Notes under the pieces: model-generated
The model's database searches: none
Seen by the model: only the letters and a program-made list of their open reading frames with translations
What the model was told of the DNA's origin: nothing
Source of the DNA: Ceratotherium simum simum
Taxonomy: Eukaryota; Chordata; Mammalia; Perissodactyla; Rhinocerotidae
DNA: 64,000 nucleotides
Assembly: GCF_000283155.1 (NCBI RefSeq)
Contig: NW_004454177.1
Location: 5,557,345 to 5,621,344 of the forward strand
Reading direction: 5' to 3'
In this document: piece after piece, positions 8,516 through 27,663 of the stretch
How the letters are laid out: each line of letters begins with the position of its first letter
Numbering within the stretch: the stretch's first letter is position 1
Position numbers and translations under genes: made by a program

Positions 8516-10555
8516 AAAAACAGTATGTTAAGATTTAAAAAATAAGATGTGACAACACTAGGCCTACCTTTCTCATGGCAACAACTGGCTGGAGCTGAGG
8601 AGCAGATGCGCCTGTGGATGGGGACACGTTCTCTCATGTGCCACAGTCCCCACTTATTCCTTATTGTCTCGCACTTGGCCAGCTTCCCTCATTTGTTACC
8701 TGCCTACTCCTGGGTCTGGGTCAATGCTAGACAGAGGGGGGAGCTACAAACTGTTTTCCTACTTTTTTTGCGTATGTACTTTTTCAAGATTGACTTTCCT
8801 CATTCCAGTTCATCATGACGATTCTTACCAGATTTTGGCATTAGCTTTGTCTATTTGACTTAGTTTTCACTTTACATTTCTGTAGGGATCCTGGGAGGGG
8901 TTGCGTGGAGATCTGCTAGCTGGATGTCATCTAAAATCAGAATTGCCGTCATGAAATCTTTTTCAGTGACATTCTTCTATTTTCTATTTTTCTTGCTCCT
9001 TAACTGGCTCTTCTTCCATCTGGCCCCCTAGTTGGCAATCCTTAGGGTGAGCCCTTTGCTACTGACCTTCATGACCTTGAACAAGTTACTTTACCCCTCT
9101 GGGTGTCAATATCCCCACGTGCACAATAGAGATTGGGCTCATCATTGTTTCCCAAACCAGTGGTCAGCAAACTCTGTGTATGACCAACATGAGGTTCTGC
9201 TGCACATGACTGGTACAAGGCTCACATCTTATGCCTCCTGCTATGCAATTTGCAACACCCACGCTGTTTGATACTCTATACAATGAGTAGTCTGATCATG
9301 GCCTTGGATGTTGTGGCAATGTCAAATTACTTATAATAGCTTTAAACACTTAGTCTCAGGTTTTATATTTATCTCCTTGAGGACTAGTGACAGTTCCTGG
9401 GTCATCTGCAGACCACACTTTGAGAAATACTGTCCCCGATTTTTTCAGTGAACAGAAAGTTCTAGAAAGATTAATAGGTGATGTGTAAAAAACAAAAACA
9501 AAACTAGTTCCATGTTAACTTGGTAAGAGCCCTGAAAAGTACTGTATCTAAAAACAAAACAAAATCTGTTTGTTTAACCTAGTATTTTCCCTTGAGTACA
9601 GAAACTTCTTTTCATTCAACACCTACTCACTCCTTGAGGAGTGGTGTTTGTCTAAATGCCAATTTAGGGCACGGTAGTGTAACAGGTCTCCAAGGTTTCT
9701 TGCAGTTCTAAGAGTTTGACTCTTGATCCCGTGCTCTCTTCCTGTCCACATTTACTCCTTGGAACAAAGCACTCCTCCCTATTGCTTGAGTTACAGATTT
9801 CATACTTCTCCCACTCGTGATGTTATCTGAGATCTAATGTATCTGCAAGCCCTTTTTCTCCCTGGGATGATTGTTGCAAAAAGTCAAGAAAGAGAGGTGG
9901 AGTTACAATTTATCAAGGACCCTGGACAGAAAGTTGCTGAGGCTGAGGCCAGGGAGAAACAGAATTGCTGATTTGGATTTCAAGTCAGGTCTTGCTGCAA
10001 GCTTCGTGAGTAAGCCTTCACTTGCTGTTATCCTGTAAGCAGGCTAATTGCAAGTTCAGCTTTCCTCCAAGAAGATTAGGTCTGTTTTCAAAGGTAAGTG
10101 AACTGTCTCAGTGATGTTTATGGAGCAAAATGTTTGAAGGTGTTGGAAAAGGTGAAGCTTTTTTCCACTCTGCCTGGCACAGTACAGCTCATGTGGAGAT
10201 TTCATCTTTTAATTAACCAACAGATTATCCTCCACCCCTCTTACTGTTATAATTCACTGTGTGCTTGATGCAACCGCTTTTGCTTACCTATGCTTAAATC
10301 CTTGAATGTGTGTAAAACCCCTTAATAATGTCTATTACCTTTAGAAAAAAGTAAAGCCTCTTTAGCATTACTGACAAGTCCCTATTGCCTTTCTCTTTTA
10401 CTCTTATTTAAAATTTCCATTACTTATTAGAATTTCCCTTACATTATTAGAATTTAACTGAAAACTCTTGTAGTACAATGGCAACAAAAGAATCTCACCT
10501 TCAATAGCTCCTTTCCTGCTTTTCTGCCTTTTAAATCCTAAACTGGTTTTGTAAA
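8516..10555. other. Intergenic, mostly unclassified
   Basis: I see no conserved ORF, exon or RNA gene. A possible decayed hAT element lies around 9159-9440, with CAGTGGTCAGCAAACTC at one end and CACACTTTGAGAAATACTG at the other, but the ends do not pair well. Confidence 0.35.
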
Positions 10556-10559
10556 GGAA

Positions 10560-10712
10560 GGATCATAAAGTTTGGAATTAAAGCCCAGCTATACAACTTC
10601 CTAGATATGTGGTCTTAGGCAAGTTACTAAATCTCCTAGACTCATTTTCCTCTTCTGTAAAATGGGGATATTAATAAAGTCCTTTCCAAGGTGGTTGTGA
10701 GATGTAAAGATA
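10560..10712 (+). mobile_element. MIR SINE
   Basis: The MIR pattern is clear: TGTGGTCTTAGGCAAGTTAC, TTTTCCTCTTCTGTAAAATG and GGTGGTTGTGAGATGTAAAG. Confidence 0.75.
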
Positions 10713-10727
10713 TTAAAAATAAGTTAT

Positions 10728-11031
10728 GGGCCGGCCCCGTGGCTTAGCGGTTAAGTGCTAAGTGCATTGGTGCGTGCCCGGGATCCGAACCCCTGGCCGC
10801 CAGTAGCGGAGTACACCTACGCACCGCTTCTCCGGCCATGCTGAGGCCGCGTCCCACATACAGCAACTAGAAGGATGTGCAACTATGACATACAACTATC
10901 TACTGGGGCTTTGGGGAGAAAAAAGGAGGAGGATTGGCAATAGATGTTAGCTCAGAGCTGGTCTTCCTCAGCAAAAAGAGGAGGATTAGCATGGATGTTA
11001 GCTCAGGGCTGATCTTCCTCACAAAAAAAAA
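10728..11031 (+). mobile_element. ERE-type SINE, full length
   Basis: The head GGGCCGGCCCCGTGGCTTAG includes a Pol III A box (TGGCTTAGCGG). A B-box-like GGGATCCGAACCCC and the GGCCATGCTGAGGCCGCGTC block follow. The 3' module is duplicated (two GTTAGCTCAG...TCTTCCTC units) before an A tail. Approximate target-site duplication AAATAAGTTATG / AAAGTAAGATGTAA. Intergenic, upstream of MPZL2. Confidence 0.92.
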
Positions 11032-12004
11032 GTAAGATGTAACAAATGGTAGTTATTACTATTACCACACTCCAGCATCCTACTTGCAGTTACTACACAG
11101 GCTGTGCTGTTTCACTCCTAACTCCAGGCCTTGGCCCAGAGGGCCCTGCTTTTCGGTCAACTGGTCTTCATTTTTCAGGATGCCGTGTATGTTTAACCTT
11201 TTCGGAGAAGGCTTCCCTAATGCTCCCAGGCAGTTTGTCCTTATTCTTGTGCTGTCACTTATACCCAGCATATACTTTTTTATTGCATAGCACCCTGTAT
11301 CGTGACTACTTTTTTTTTTCAGCCTGACCATTCCTTGAGGTCTCAGATCGTATCATTTCTTTTTTACCCTTGAATTCCTGAGGACTGTGTCTAACACTTG
11401 GTAGTTGTGCAAAACTATTTTTTTAAAAGACAAATAAGTAATAGGACACCGAAGCAACAAAATGATGAGATTTTGGCATAATTCAAACCTCATTTTAGAC
11501 AAAATTTCCAAGTATTTTCCCAACAAATCTTTTCTTTAGGAGAGATGCTGAGAAGAGGATGCCTAATGTTTATTTCATTTACTTTGGCTTCAAAAGTCTT
11601 CCAGAATGGTGGAGGTGGTAGTGGTGCGGAGGGAAGGAAGGCTCTACTGGTCAAAGAGTGGCCTGTACATACAATTGAGGGTCGACTGTAGACATGTTTG
11701 ATAAATTCTAATGAGGAAGGGAGACTGGTGTTGTAGAATGAGTTCAACTTGGCTCTGGAGTTGACATGAGAGTTAGGCAGGCCTGGTTTTGCATTCTGGC
11801 CATGTCACTAGGTAGGTAACCTTGGGTATGCTACTTGATCTCTACGTCTCAGACTCTGGACAATCTCCTCTCTTGTTCGTGTCACCAGCTGTGTCAGATC
11901 TCCTCTGTCTTTCAGACGTCTGCTCCTCCAGCTCCTTGCCTCACTCTGGGACAGTGACCTTTCTTCCCCAGTATGTAAATAAAGTAGAAACCATTAGATG
12001 AAAA

Positions 12005-12062
12005 CTTCCTCAGGAGGGGAAAAAACACACACACAGAAACACACACATACACTCACACACAG
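12005..12062. repeat. Imperfect (CA)n microsatellite
   Basis: About 55 bp of interrupted CACACA repeats in intergenic DNA. Confidence 0.85.
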
Positions 12063-12329
12063 AGATGAAAACTCCTTCAATTTTCGGTCCCAATGCTTCT
12101 ACTTTCAAAGTTAGCCGTATCTGTGCCCAGCCTGGGGTTCCCCCTTATCGAGGTTAGCCATGTCAATTATCTTCCAAACTGTAACACTGGAGAGGGAAAG
12201 GGGTACTATTAATCATTACAGTGGAACAACGGATATAAACCAGGCCTGTCCTGAGTTAACAGAACATTCTTAACCTCTTGTTAACAAGGAAAGAGGTACA
12301 CTTCCTCCTGTTTACTGGCTCATTCCTAT

Positions 12330-13665
12330 AAGTGTTTTAACATGCTAAAACTTTCCCTTTTTAAAACCACAAATGAGCCAAAAACTAAAAAACTTCTTTC
12401 TACTCCTGTTCCCTTCCAGCTGCCTCCTTTTCTGCTCCCCTTCATAGGCAATGTTCTTTATAAATTACCTCCTCACCTTCTATTTACCCCTCAATCTACT
12501 GCAAAATGGCCTCTACCCTCACGACTTTTCTGTTGAAACTGCTTTCACCAAGGTCACCAGTTGCGGATCTAGTGGACACTTTCAGTCCTTATTTTACCTG
12601 ACTCTCAGCAGCATTTGATATTTTGTATCTTTGCTCTTTTTTGAAACACCCCTCTTCCTTTAGCTTCTGTGACACCACTCTCTCCTGTTATTTTCCTCTC
12701 TCCCTCCCTTTCTGCTGGACACACTTATTCAGTCTCTTCAGAGATCTCCCCTTCTCCTTGTTGCTGAGGTGTCGCTCAGCCTTTAGATTTTGTGGTAGGG
12801 CCTTGTCCTTTCTCACTCTACAGTGGTCCTGGGACATCTCTTCGATTCTCATTCCCCCAATTACCTTCTAGAAGGGCTAAAGCCCTCAGACTGACATCTT
12901 GAGCCCAGAGCTCTCTTTGGAGCACAGATCCGTTTATCCCATTGTGTACTGAACGTCTCTGCTTGGCTGTCCCACAGGAACATTAAACTCAACAACTCCT
13001 CATCTTCTCTATTTCAGAGAAAGGCCACTTCCACCAAGTCACCTATACTAAAAATTTGAGAACGACCCTCCGGTACTTACTCCCCCTCACTTTCACTTCC
13101 AATCTTGTCCCACTCTCCATCCATTCTATCTCCTTAATATCTTTCAAACCCTTAACTTCGCTCCATTCCCTCTGCCATTGTCTCAGTTCAGGTCAAATCA
13201 TCTGCCTGGATCACTGTTCTAGAAGCAGCCTTTTGCCTCCAGTCTTGTTCCTTTCTATTGTCTTTCTCCATGTTGTAGTCGAGTGGTCTTTTTAACATAC
13301 AAATCTGATCAGGTCACTTTCTGCTTAAAAGTTTTCAACATCTCCCCACTGCTCTCAAGATGAAGTCCAAACTCCTTAACCCTTATCAAGAGCCTTTAGG
13401 GTCTGGCCCCTGGTTGGAGTTTCAGCCTCACCTGTGGTCCTTCATTCTCTTTTCTCTCCACCTACAATAGGGCTTAATAGGTATTAGAATGAATAAATCT
13501 CTTTGAGCCTCAATTTCCTCATCTATAAAGTGGAAACATTTGCTTATCTTGCAATTATCAAGATCAGAAATGATATATGCAACATGTCTACCGCAGTGCT
13601 GGGTACATACTAGACACTTGGTAAATGGTAATATGTTTTTATTAATGGTAATTTTTATTTGTTAA
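12330..13665 (+). mobile_element. L2 LINE 3' region with MIR-like end
   Basis: A long run resembles the sense strand of L2, pyrimidine-rich and with no intact ORF. Landmarks are TTTACCTGACTCTCAGCAGC, GATCAGGTCACTTTCTGCTT and AAGATGAAGTCCAAACTCCT. A MIR-like piece closes it at about 13495-13660 (GAGCCTCAATTTCCTCATCT). Confidence 0.6.
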
Positions 13666-13799
13666 AAACTATCAATAGTCTATAGAATGATGTCTAAACT
13701 AGAAAGATGCAAAATAATGAATCTCAAACACTTTATTACTAAATTTGGAGTCGTCAATTACTTAATGCTAAGGAAACTTGGTGAATGAGGGAGCATATT

Positions 13800-14695
13800 T
13801 TTGCCAATGTTTTATTATAAAAATTTTCAAACATGCAGAAAAGTTAGAAGAATTTTACAGTGAACACCTGTATACCCCACCTACGTTCTTCAGTTAACAT
13901 TTTACTATGCATGCTTTATCATATATCTAGTCATTCCTTCATCCGTCCCTTTATCCACCCATCTATTAACGCATCTTATTCTTCTGATGCATTTTAAAAC
14001 TAAATTGTGAACATCAGGACACAACCCCCTACATACTTCAGCATTAATGAAAGTTCCATATTTGTTTATAATTCCTTTTTAAAAATATTGAAATAAAACT
14101 TGCATACAATGAAACACAAAACTTAAGCGTACACCATTCAAAGAATTTCTGCAAATGCATAAGCCTGTGTAATCCAAACCCCTATCAAGATGCAGAACGT
14201 TAATATCTCTCTAGAAAGTTCCCTCATGCCTCTCTAGTCAACCTCTGTCCCCACTCCCCCAAGGGCAAGCACTGTTATGATTTTTTCCCCCAAGAGTAGT
14301 TTTTCCTGTTCTAGAACTTATAAATGGAATCAAAGAGTGTGTACTACTTCATGTCTGGCTAATTTTGTTCAACATAATATTTTCGAGATTCATCCATGTG
14401 GTTATATGTATCAGTAGTTTGTTCCTCTTTATTGCTGACTACTCAGCAATTGTATGAATATTCTACAGTGTATTTATCCATTTTTCTGTTGATGGACCCC
14501 TGGGCTGTTTCCAGTTTGAGGCTATTATGAATAAAGCTTTTATAAATATTCTCATGCAAGTCTTTTTTTGTGGATATATAACTTAATTTCTCTTGGATAA
14601 ATACCTAGGAGTGGAATTGCTGAGGTGGTTAGCTTTATATGAAACTTAGCTCTATAAGAAACTACCAGACCTTTTCCCAAAGTGGACAGTTTTCA
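13800..14695 (-). mobile_element. L1M fragment (antisense)
   Basis: The complement carries the L1M 3' UTR/ORF2 end. On the + strand, TTGAAATAAAACTTGCATAC, GGATAAATACCTAGGAGTGG and AAAGTGGACAGTTTT mark the module, which recurs at 23995-25220. The ORF2 coding sequence is destroyed. Confidence 0.65.
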
Positions 14696-14739
14696 ATATC
14701 TTAACTAAGTATAATCACAAACAACTAAATTTACCGAGT

Positions 14740-14960
14740 GTTTTCTATGGGCACTGAGCTTTATTTAAATACAGTATTTCACCTGATTCTTACACCAAGC
14801 CTATGGGGCAGATATTGTTATTCTCATTTACATGTGAGATAACTGAGGCACAGAGAATTAAATAACTGCCCAAGGTCACACAGCTAGTAAGTGGTTGAAC
14901 TTGGATGTGGATCCATGCAGCTCAGACTCCATCTCCTACGCCTCATGCCTCCTAGTATAT
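14740..14960 (+). mobile_element. MIR/L2-like ancient repeat
   Basis: The stretch AACTGAGGCACAGAGAATTA ... CCCAAGGTCACACAGCTAGT is a widespread mammalian repeat core. The following 14961-15830 shows no recognisable feature. Confidence 0.6.
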
Positions 14961-15834
14961 AGCAGCAAAAAAAGAAGTGCTATTTCTTTTCTCAGGAAAT
15001 GAATTAATTTCCTAAGAATGAAAATTGGTCATAGGAACCAAGAGATACTGTATTCATCAATAAACACAATGTAAATGTAAATTCTCACCATTATTTAGAT
15101 GTGGTACCTATAGTGAAGAGGGAGATAACAAATGCATCCACCAAGGTCCTTTATCCTCCTGGGAGATTCTTTCAAGTTATCTTCAAAGACACCCCATCTC
15201 TCCAGCCCTGTGCAAATCCATCTAGCTTCTCTTTAGAACCAGTGAAGGGTTAAACTTCAGAGTCTCCTCCTTGGGTGGTTAATAAGAGCATGATGCCTCT
15301 TCTCTGTAATTAAGGCAGGAGCCTGAGGCTTCACCAGAGAGATGTATGAGATGCAATGAGGCGGGGAGATAGGAGAACGTCTCTTCCACAGTTTTTCGAA
15401 GCTATTAGAGCTCAGTCTCAGATCCAGACTTGCTTTGGAATATCTCTAGGAAACTTAAGGCAAGAAGGAGGACCAAAGGGAATACATCTCTTCTTCTGGG
15501 CCAAGAGCCCATCTCTCATCTGGGACTCTGACAACCTAATTTCCCTTTCTCATCTTTGAAAAGCTCTCTAAACCCGACGAAGTTTCAAAAAGAAAAAAAA
15601 GAGAGCTATAGATTGGAATTGTTGGTTAGGGAAGGCAAGGAGTCGCTGAGTCTTCTGAAAACAGGTATTAAGTTTGTGCTTTGATTCTGGCTCCTAGGCC
15701 AGGGGCCTTATGAGAAAGCTAGTAGAGTATGTGGTGGTTGGTGTCTCAAGGCTTTCCCTCATTATTTTGATGGTTCTGGGAAATACCAAAGTAATTCCAC
15801 TCTTCTCGGGTCACATATTAGCTACCCCCAACTG

Positions 15835-16215
15835 GTATATTTGTCAGGATCAAGTCCATACACCTTAGGATGGTGAATGAAGACCTTCAACAACTAGGCC
15901 CAGCCTCTGACTCCAGCCTCCTGGCCTGCTACTCCTCCCTGTGCACTAGATTTCAGGAATTGCTTGCAGGTCCCTGTGGATAGCACATTCCCAAATATTT
16001 GCCCCCAAAGGAATGCCTTTGTTTCTCTTCTCTCTTTCCAGAATTCCTATTCATCCCTAAGGACCCAGTTCAAAAGCCACAGATATGGTAATTATTTGTT
16101 TACATACACACTCCATCTCCTAATTCTCTTGAGACTGATTTTTTCCCCCAGGCAGACATGTCTTATTCTACTTCGTACAGCCAGCCCAGCATATAACAAA
16201 AATTTAATGAAATTT
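15835..16215 (+). mobile_element. L2 3' end fragment
   Basis: L2-like sense sequence with CTCCAGCCTCCTGGCCTGCT and AGGACCCAGTTCAAAAGCCA. Diverged, no ORF. Confidence 0.45.
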
Positions 16216-16759
16216 TTTCTAGTAAGACAGACATATGGACAGACACTTTTAAGTAAAGAAATGCTTTATTTGAGGCACACTAAGAGCTAAATTATTTGTT
16301 TTCCTTGCATCACAGAATGCTATTTTCATCTTGTAGTGAAAAAACATTTTTGCCTAGGATATTAAGATGACAATTTTTACAAATATTGGATACAGGCCAG
16401 CTGTTCTTTACATCTTTTGAGCCCTCAATGAGTTCCCTAGTGGCCAGGGTCTAGGCATCCTTTCAAAATATTTTTGGGAAAGGTGTAGGGGGTTGGGACA
16501 GATGGGCTGCTTTCAAAACCATTGGTATGCCACAAAGTTTAATGACAACCAGGATTTTTCTCTGGAAAAGTTTAGAAAAAAAGTGATGTCTGAAAACTTC
16601 ACTTTTCTTCCTTTTAATCTCCAGAACTCCTCTCGGTTTTCTCTTGTTTGCCCAGACACTAACTATCACTTAGGCCCTACCTAGATGCCTCCAGCTTTGA
16701 TCCAAGTCCTGGCAACCAACGGGCATCCTGGGGACTCCTAGGAGCAAATGTCCTTTTTA

Positions 16760-17310
16760 CTTAGTGTTCTCTTTACTTAATGAGTCCAGCCCTTGGTCTC
16801 CTCCCTCCCCACCCAGGGAGGGGAACAGGGTGACTCTGGAGCCTCTTGTGCTAACTGGAAGGAATTGGGCGTTGCTGGGCACAGAGCCAGGAACTTGAAC
16901 TCTGCTGAGGAATGGGATCGGGGTGGCCCCTGCCCCTCCGAGCAGGGCAGGCAGCCAGCTCACAGGGCGCCCGGCTACCTGGGGCAGAGATTCTTCTGCT
17001 CCGGACAATGGGCAGTTTGTTCAGTTCTTCCTGCCCTGATTCCTCTCCTGCTGCTTTCCACTGCACCCCCGAGCTCTTTGGTAACCCTACCTCTCACCAA
17101 AGTTTGCAGTTTGCTGTAGACTTCAAAACCTTGGGCTCTACCTCTCCTTCCTTCAGAGCTGCATTTCCCTGCAGGTTGAAAGCCAACAGAGAGGATCAAG
17201 TTTCCTCAACTCCTTTTCGTTCAGGCCCTGGAGCTGGACTTTTCAGACCTACATACCAGAAAGGCTCTATTTTACCCTATCATCATTTTAAAGATTCCCC
17301 AGCATTCTGA
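16760..17310. promoter_or_regulatory. GC-richer unique block upstream of MPZL2 (candidate regulatory element)
   Basis: In contrast to the A/T-rich, repeat-laden surroundings, this stretch of about 550 bp is G/C-rich and has no recognisable transposon. Open frames of 70-132 codons occur on both strands, but they overlap each other and have no homology I recognise, so I read them as chance ORFs. It lies about 1.7-2.2 kb upstream of the MPZL2 start codon. Candidate enhancer or untranslated transcript; purely an inference from composition and position. Confidence 0.25.
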
Positions 17311-17454
17311 TTTTAGGTTGATTTCTGACCTGGAAGCTGACAAGAAGCCAAATACTCTATTTTCAGGAAAACTCATCATAATACATTTACCCTAGGACAC
17401 TGCTGATCCTCATCTGGGGTGGCCCCTAGGTTTCTAGGTTCTCATGGAACTGAT

Positions 17455-17630
17455 TTTTGTTTTTTTTTTTCACCTTTTTTTGCTCCATGACCATCACTTC
17501 TTTCTCCTGCTAGTTTTCTTTTCTCGTTTGCTTTTCTTTTTTTTCACTTCTGTAATCTGCCTCTCTTGGTGGAATTTTCTCTTTTCTTTCCTCGTTGTGA
17601 TGTTTTATTTTTTCTAGTCAGCCTGCCCCT
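17455..17630 (+). repeat. Polypyrimidine-rich tract
   Basis: Long runs of T and C with little A or G, followed by a C-rich patch. Low-complexity sequence, not a gene. Confidence 0.7.
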
Positions 17631-17959
17631 TCCCCCCTCTCTAGGCAACCTCTCTGTTTCAAGGCTTTACTAGGAGATTTTGAGTCACCAGAGAGTTTCT
17701 AGGTTGCTAATCCAGGGATAAAGGCAGTTCATTTCTGCTCAGGGTTAGATTCCTGGTCAGGCCTATTTCTTAGGCCTGTGTAATCTTCATCCCCCTCCTA
17801 CCACTGTTCCAATGCTGCCTCATTAATCTATAACAATTACCCATCCTCTTTCCAGACAAGGAGGCATCTTTTCTCATTTAAATTCCTCAACACTTTAGAC
17901 TTCTCAGACAGCTGCCCTAAAAATGGCATATGAAATCTGAGGCACAAAAAGTTATTATG

Positions 17960-18215
17960 AAAACCTTTTCCTTAGGAGTCCTCTGTCTGATGGTTCATAC
18001 TAGCTGTTATTTTGTGGAAACAGCACTAGACTTCAGAGTCAGAAAAGTTCTGATTTTGCTACCTATTTGCTGTGTGACTTTGGACAAATCACTTACCTTC
18101 TCTGGGCTCTTAGTGTCCTCACTGGTCAAATGGGAACACTTCATAGGAGTATTGTGGAGATAGAATAATAAGCAAGAAAGCACTTTGCAAACTGTATTGA
18201 GACTGTAGGGTAAAT
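17960..18215 (+). mobile_element. MIR SINE
   Basis: Clear MIR order: CACTAGACTTCAGAGTCAGA, TTGCTGTGTGACTTTGGACA and GCACTTTGCAAACTGT. Confidence 0.75.
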
Positions 18216-18579
18216 GAGCAGGGATGGCTGATTCTTCTTTAAATCCTTCAAGGGTAAAGGATCACGAGACACTGAGATTTGTTTTGGTCAGTTCATTTTA
18301 GGTAGGTCTCAGGGAAACCTGTGAGCTAGAAAAGGTGCAGAAATCCTTGTGGTAACATTTGGCTAAAATTGAGGGTATAAGCTGTAGGACTCTGTCCACA
18401 GAGGGTCCTAAGGAATTCGGACTGTTTTGCAGTTGCTGTGAATCCACTCTAGGCTAATGGCCCGGGGGAAGTGCTCGGGAAGTGGAATCACTGTAAGGTG
18501 GTTTCAACATTCACTTGCCAGGCAAGCCTAAAGCCTGTTTAAAAAAATAGTGTGTGTGAGCCAAACCCAAAGCAACCTG

Positions 18580-18960
18580 GGACATTTCAGACTGGCACCA
18601 CCTCCTCTGGCTGTTTCTGAGGCCATCCAGAGGCCAGAGCCAGAGCCGAGATCAAGTGAAAAGTAAAGAGAGGACTGCAGAGTTTGGGACTTTGTGCAGA
18701 CGTGCTCACAGTGTGGAGGGTGGGAGGGAGGAAAGGAAGGAGGGCGTTGAGAGCTGAGGCCCCACCTTTCATTCCAGCAGAGTGCACCGGCGGAGCAAGG
18801 ATGAGTCACAGGCCCGGGCGCTCACATTCCCATAGGTGAGGGACTGACTCCTTTCTCTGGGAAAGCGCCGTGCTCGCTCCTCCTGGAGCGGCCTTGGTGG
18901 GGGTGTTGGAGCCCTCCGTCTGCCAGGTCTGGTCTCTGGGGCCAGGGCTGGGTTTCCCTC
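18580..18960 (+). promoter_or_regulatory. MPZL2: Probable MPZL2 promoter and 5' UTR
   Basis: This stretch directly precedes the MPZL2 start codon and is GC-richer than its surroundings. No TATA box stands out. The 5' UTR probably lies in about 18700-18960, contiguous with coding exon 1. The transcription start cannot be fixed from sequence alone. Confidence 0.45.
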
Positions 18961-25738
<6,778 letters not shown>

Positions 25739-26016
25739 CATTATTAGATGGTGAGGTTCACAAATGGGTTGATTTCTTTCCTTAGCTTTCTTGTCTGGCC
25801 CATCTCTAATGTGGATCTCCCAGATTTTGATTGTTAGGTGTTTTCTACATGAAATTAGAGGAGCTGGGTGAGGGAGATAACAGTCTTTTATGGATGGCTT
25901 CCCCTTTGAGTGTGTTTTGTGCAAAGGATCAGGAAGTTACACCCTACTACCATTAAAGCTGAGAGAATTCTAAGGTTATTTGAGGCTATGGGATTATATT
26001 TACCACCACCAAGAAT

Positions 26017-26045
26017 AATAAATTAACTTTCAACATGTAAATAAA
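26017..26045 (+). terminator. MPZL2: Candidate proximal MPZL2 poly(A) signals
   Basis: Two AATAAA hexamers, at 26017 and 26040, lie about 280-300 nt after the stop codon, followed by a T-rich stretch. They would give a short 3' UTR if the 25751 donor is not used. Confidence 0.4.
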
Positions 26046-26154
26046 TCTTTATTATTTTTTTAATGAAAGAATTAATATCTGTTTGTTTTGTTTTATTGTA
26101 AACCAATCATAGCACTAGAAGAGTGACTCAATAGATATGTCTGTCATTTTTTGT

Positions 26155-26417
26155 TTGTTTGTTTGTTTTTGTGAGGAAGATTAATCCTGAGCTAACATCC
26201 ATTGCCAATCCTCCTCTTTTTGCTGAGGAAGATTGGCCCCGGGCTAACATCCGTCACCATCTTCCTAGGTGCCCATCTTCCTCTACTTTATATGGGATGC
26301 CGCCACAGCATGGCTTGACAAGCAGTGAATCGGTCCACACCCGGGATCCGAACCTGCGAACTCTGGGCCACGGAAGCAGAGCTCAAGAACTTAACCGCTA
26401 CGCCACCAGGCTGGCCC
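26155..26417 (-). mobile_element. ERE-type SINE in MPZL2 intron 5 (antisense)
   Basis: Reversed element ending CACCAGGCTGGCCCC. Target-site duplication AGATATGTCTGTCATTTT (26132) and AGATATGACTGTCATTTT (26418). A (TTTG)n patch marks its tail end. Confidence 0.9.
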
Positions 26418-26859
26418 CAGATATGACTGTCATTTTGACAGAACTTTGTAACTATTTGAAATTGATTTCAACTCCTCTCATTTTGTTAGTGGGACTATGT
26501 ATTCAATTTTAGTAGTGTGTAATTTTGTTGTTCCAGTTTTCAGGTTTATTATGGTTAAAAGGTGGGGTGATTTATTTTTCATATGATCAGAATTTCTTCT
26601 ATTCACTGAAGTAGGTCCACTATTATTATTTGCAAAAAGAGTCACATTTTATAGCCTAAAGCTCCAGCAAAAGACCTCAAGGATTTATAAAATAGAATAC
26701 GGAGAAAAATGACTCTATTGTAAAACCAGAAAAACAAATTTGGTATTACAGAGATTTTACCAGGAGCTATTGTCTTGTTAAAATCAAGTAGATTCTCTAA
26801 GAAGTCAGGGTCATGGAAAATAAAGATGGGGGTTGTTTTACATTAAAGGGAATTTAAGG

Positions 26860-27115
26860 AACTAACACAATGAAGTGCAATGTGTGATCCCTGACTGGAC
26901 AGATACCAGTTTGAACAAACTAGTTGTAAAAAGATTTGGGGGGACAACTGGGAAAGTCTTAAATATGGATAATATTAGGGAATTATTGTTAATTTTTATT
27001 AGGTATAATAAGGGTATTATGGTTATATAGGAAAATGTCCCTACTTTAAAAATACATATTGGAGTATTTAGGAGTAAAACGTCAGTAATTTGTTTTAAAA
27101 GCTTCAGTCAAAAAA
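26860..27115 (+). mobile_element. L1M 3' UTR fragment
   Basis: GGGAATTATTGTTAATTTTT followed by TTATGGTTATATAGG and TGGAGTATTTAGGAG matches the same L1M module as at 3926-4392. Confidence 0.5.
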
Positions 27116-27355
27116 AAAAATATATATACATCAAGTAAGGCAAAAAATGCTTTAAAATCAGGTGATGGATGAATTCCATACACTGTCTTCTCTACTTATC
27201 TGTATGTTTGATTTTGTTTATAACAAAAAGGAGAGAGAGAGAAGGTATGGATCATCGAAGTGTCCATGCAAGGCAGAGGCTATGAATTAAGGACACTGAC
27301 TCTTGAGAACTATGCAGTAAGGATCAGGAAACTTCTTTTAAAAGTTAAGTTAGGG

Positions 27356-27663
27356 GGGGCCGGCCCGGTGGCTTGGTGGTTAAGTGCGCGCGCTCCGCTA
27401 CTGGCGGCCCGGGTTCAGATCCCGGGCGCGCACCGACGCATCGCTTCTCCGGCCATGCTGAGGCCGCGTCCCACATACAGCAGCTAGAACGATGTGCAAC
27501 TATGACATAACAACTATCTACTGGGGCTTTGGGGAAGAAAAAAAAAAAGGAGGAGGATTGGCAATGGATGTTAGCTCAGAGCCGGTCTTCCTCAGCAAAA
27601 AGAGGAGGATTAGCGTGGATGTTAGCTCAGGGCTGATCTCCCTCACAAAAAAAAAAAAAAAAA
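27356..27663 (+). mobile_element. ERE-type SINE, young-looking copy, MPZL2 intron 5
   Basis: The head GGGCCGGCCCGGTGGCTTGG, the CpG-rich block GTGCGCGCGCTCCGC and the long uninterrupted A tail are nearly undecayed. Flanking AAAGTTAAGTTAG / AAAGGTAAGTTAG form the target-site duplication. It lies about 150 bp upstream of the probable last exon. Confidence 0.92.

Noticed and set aside
9159..9440. Possible hAT MITE
   Set aside because: The ends resemble two different element families and do not pair as inverted repeats, so it is not called as an element.
16793..17310. Overlapping ORFs of 108 and 132 codons
   Set aside because: Several frames on both strands are open over the same GC-rich sequence and none shows a known motif. 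Kept only as a possible regulatory block.
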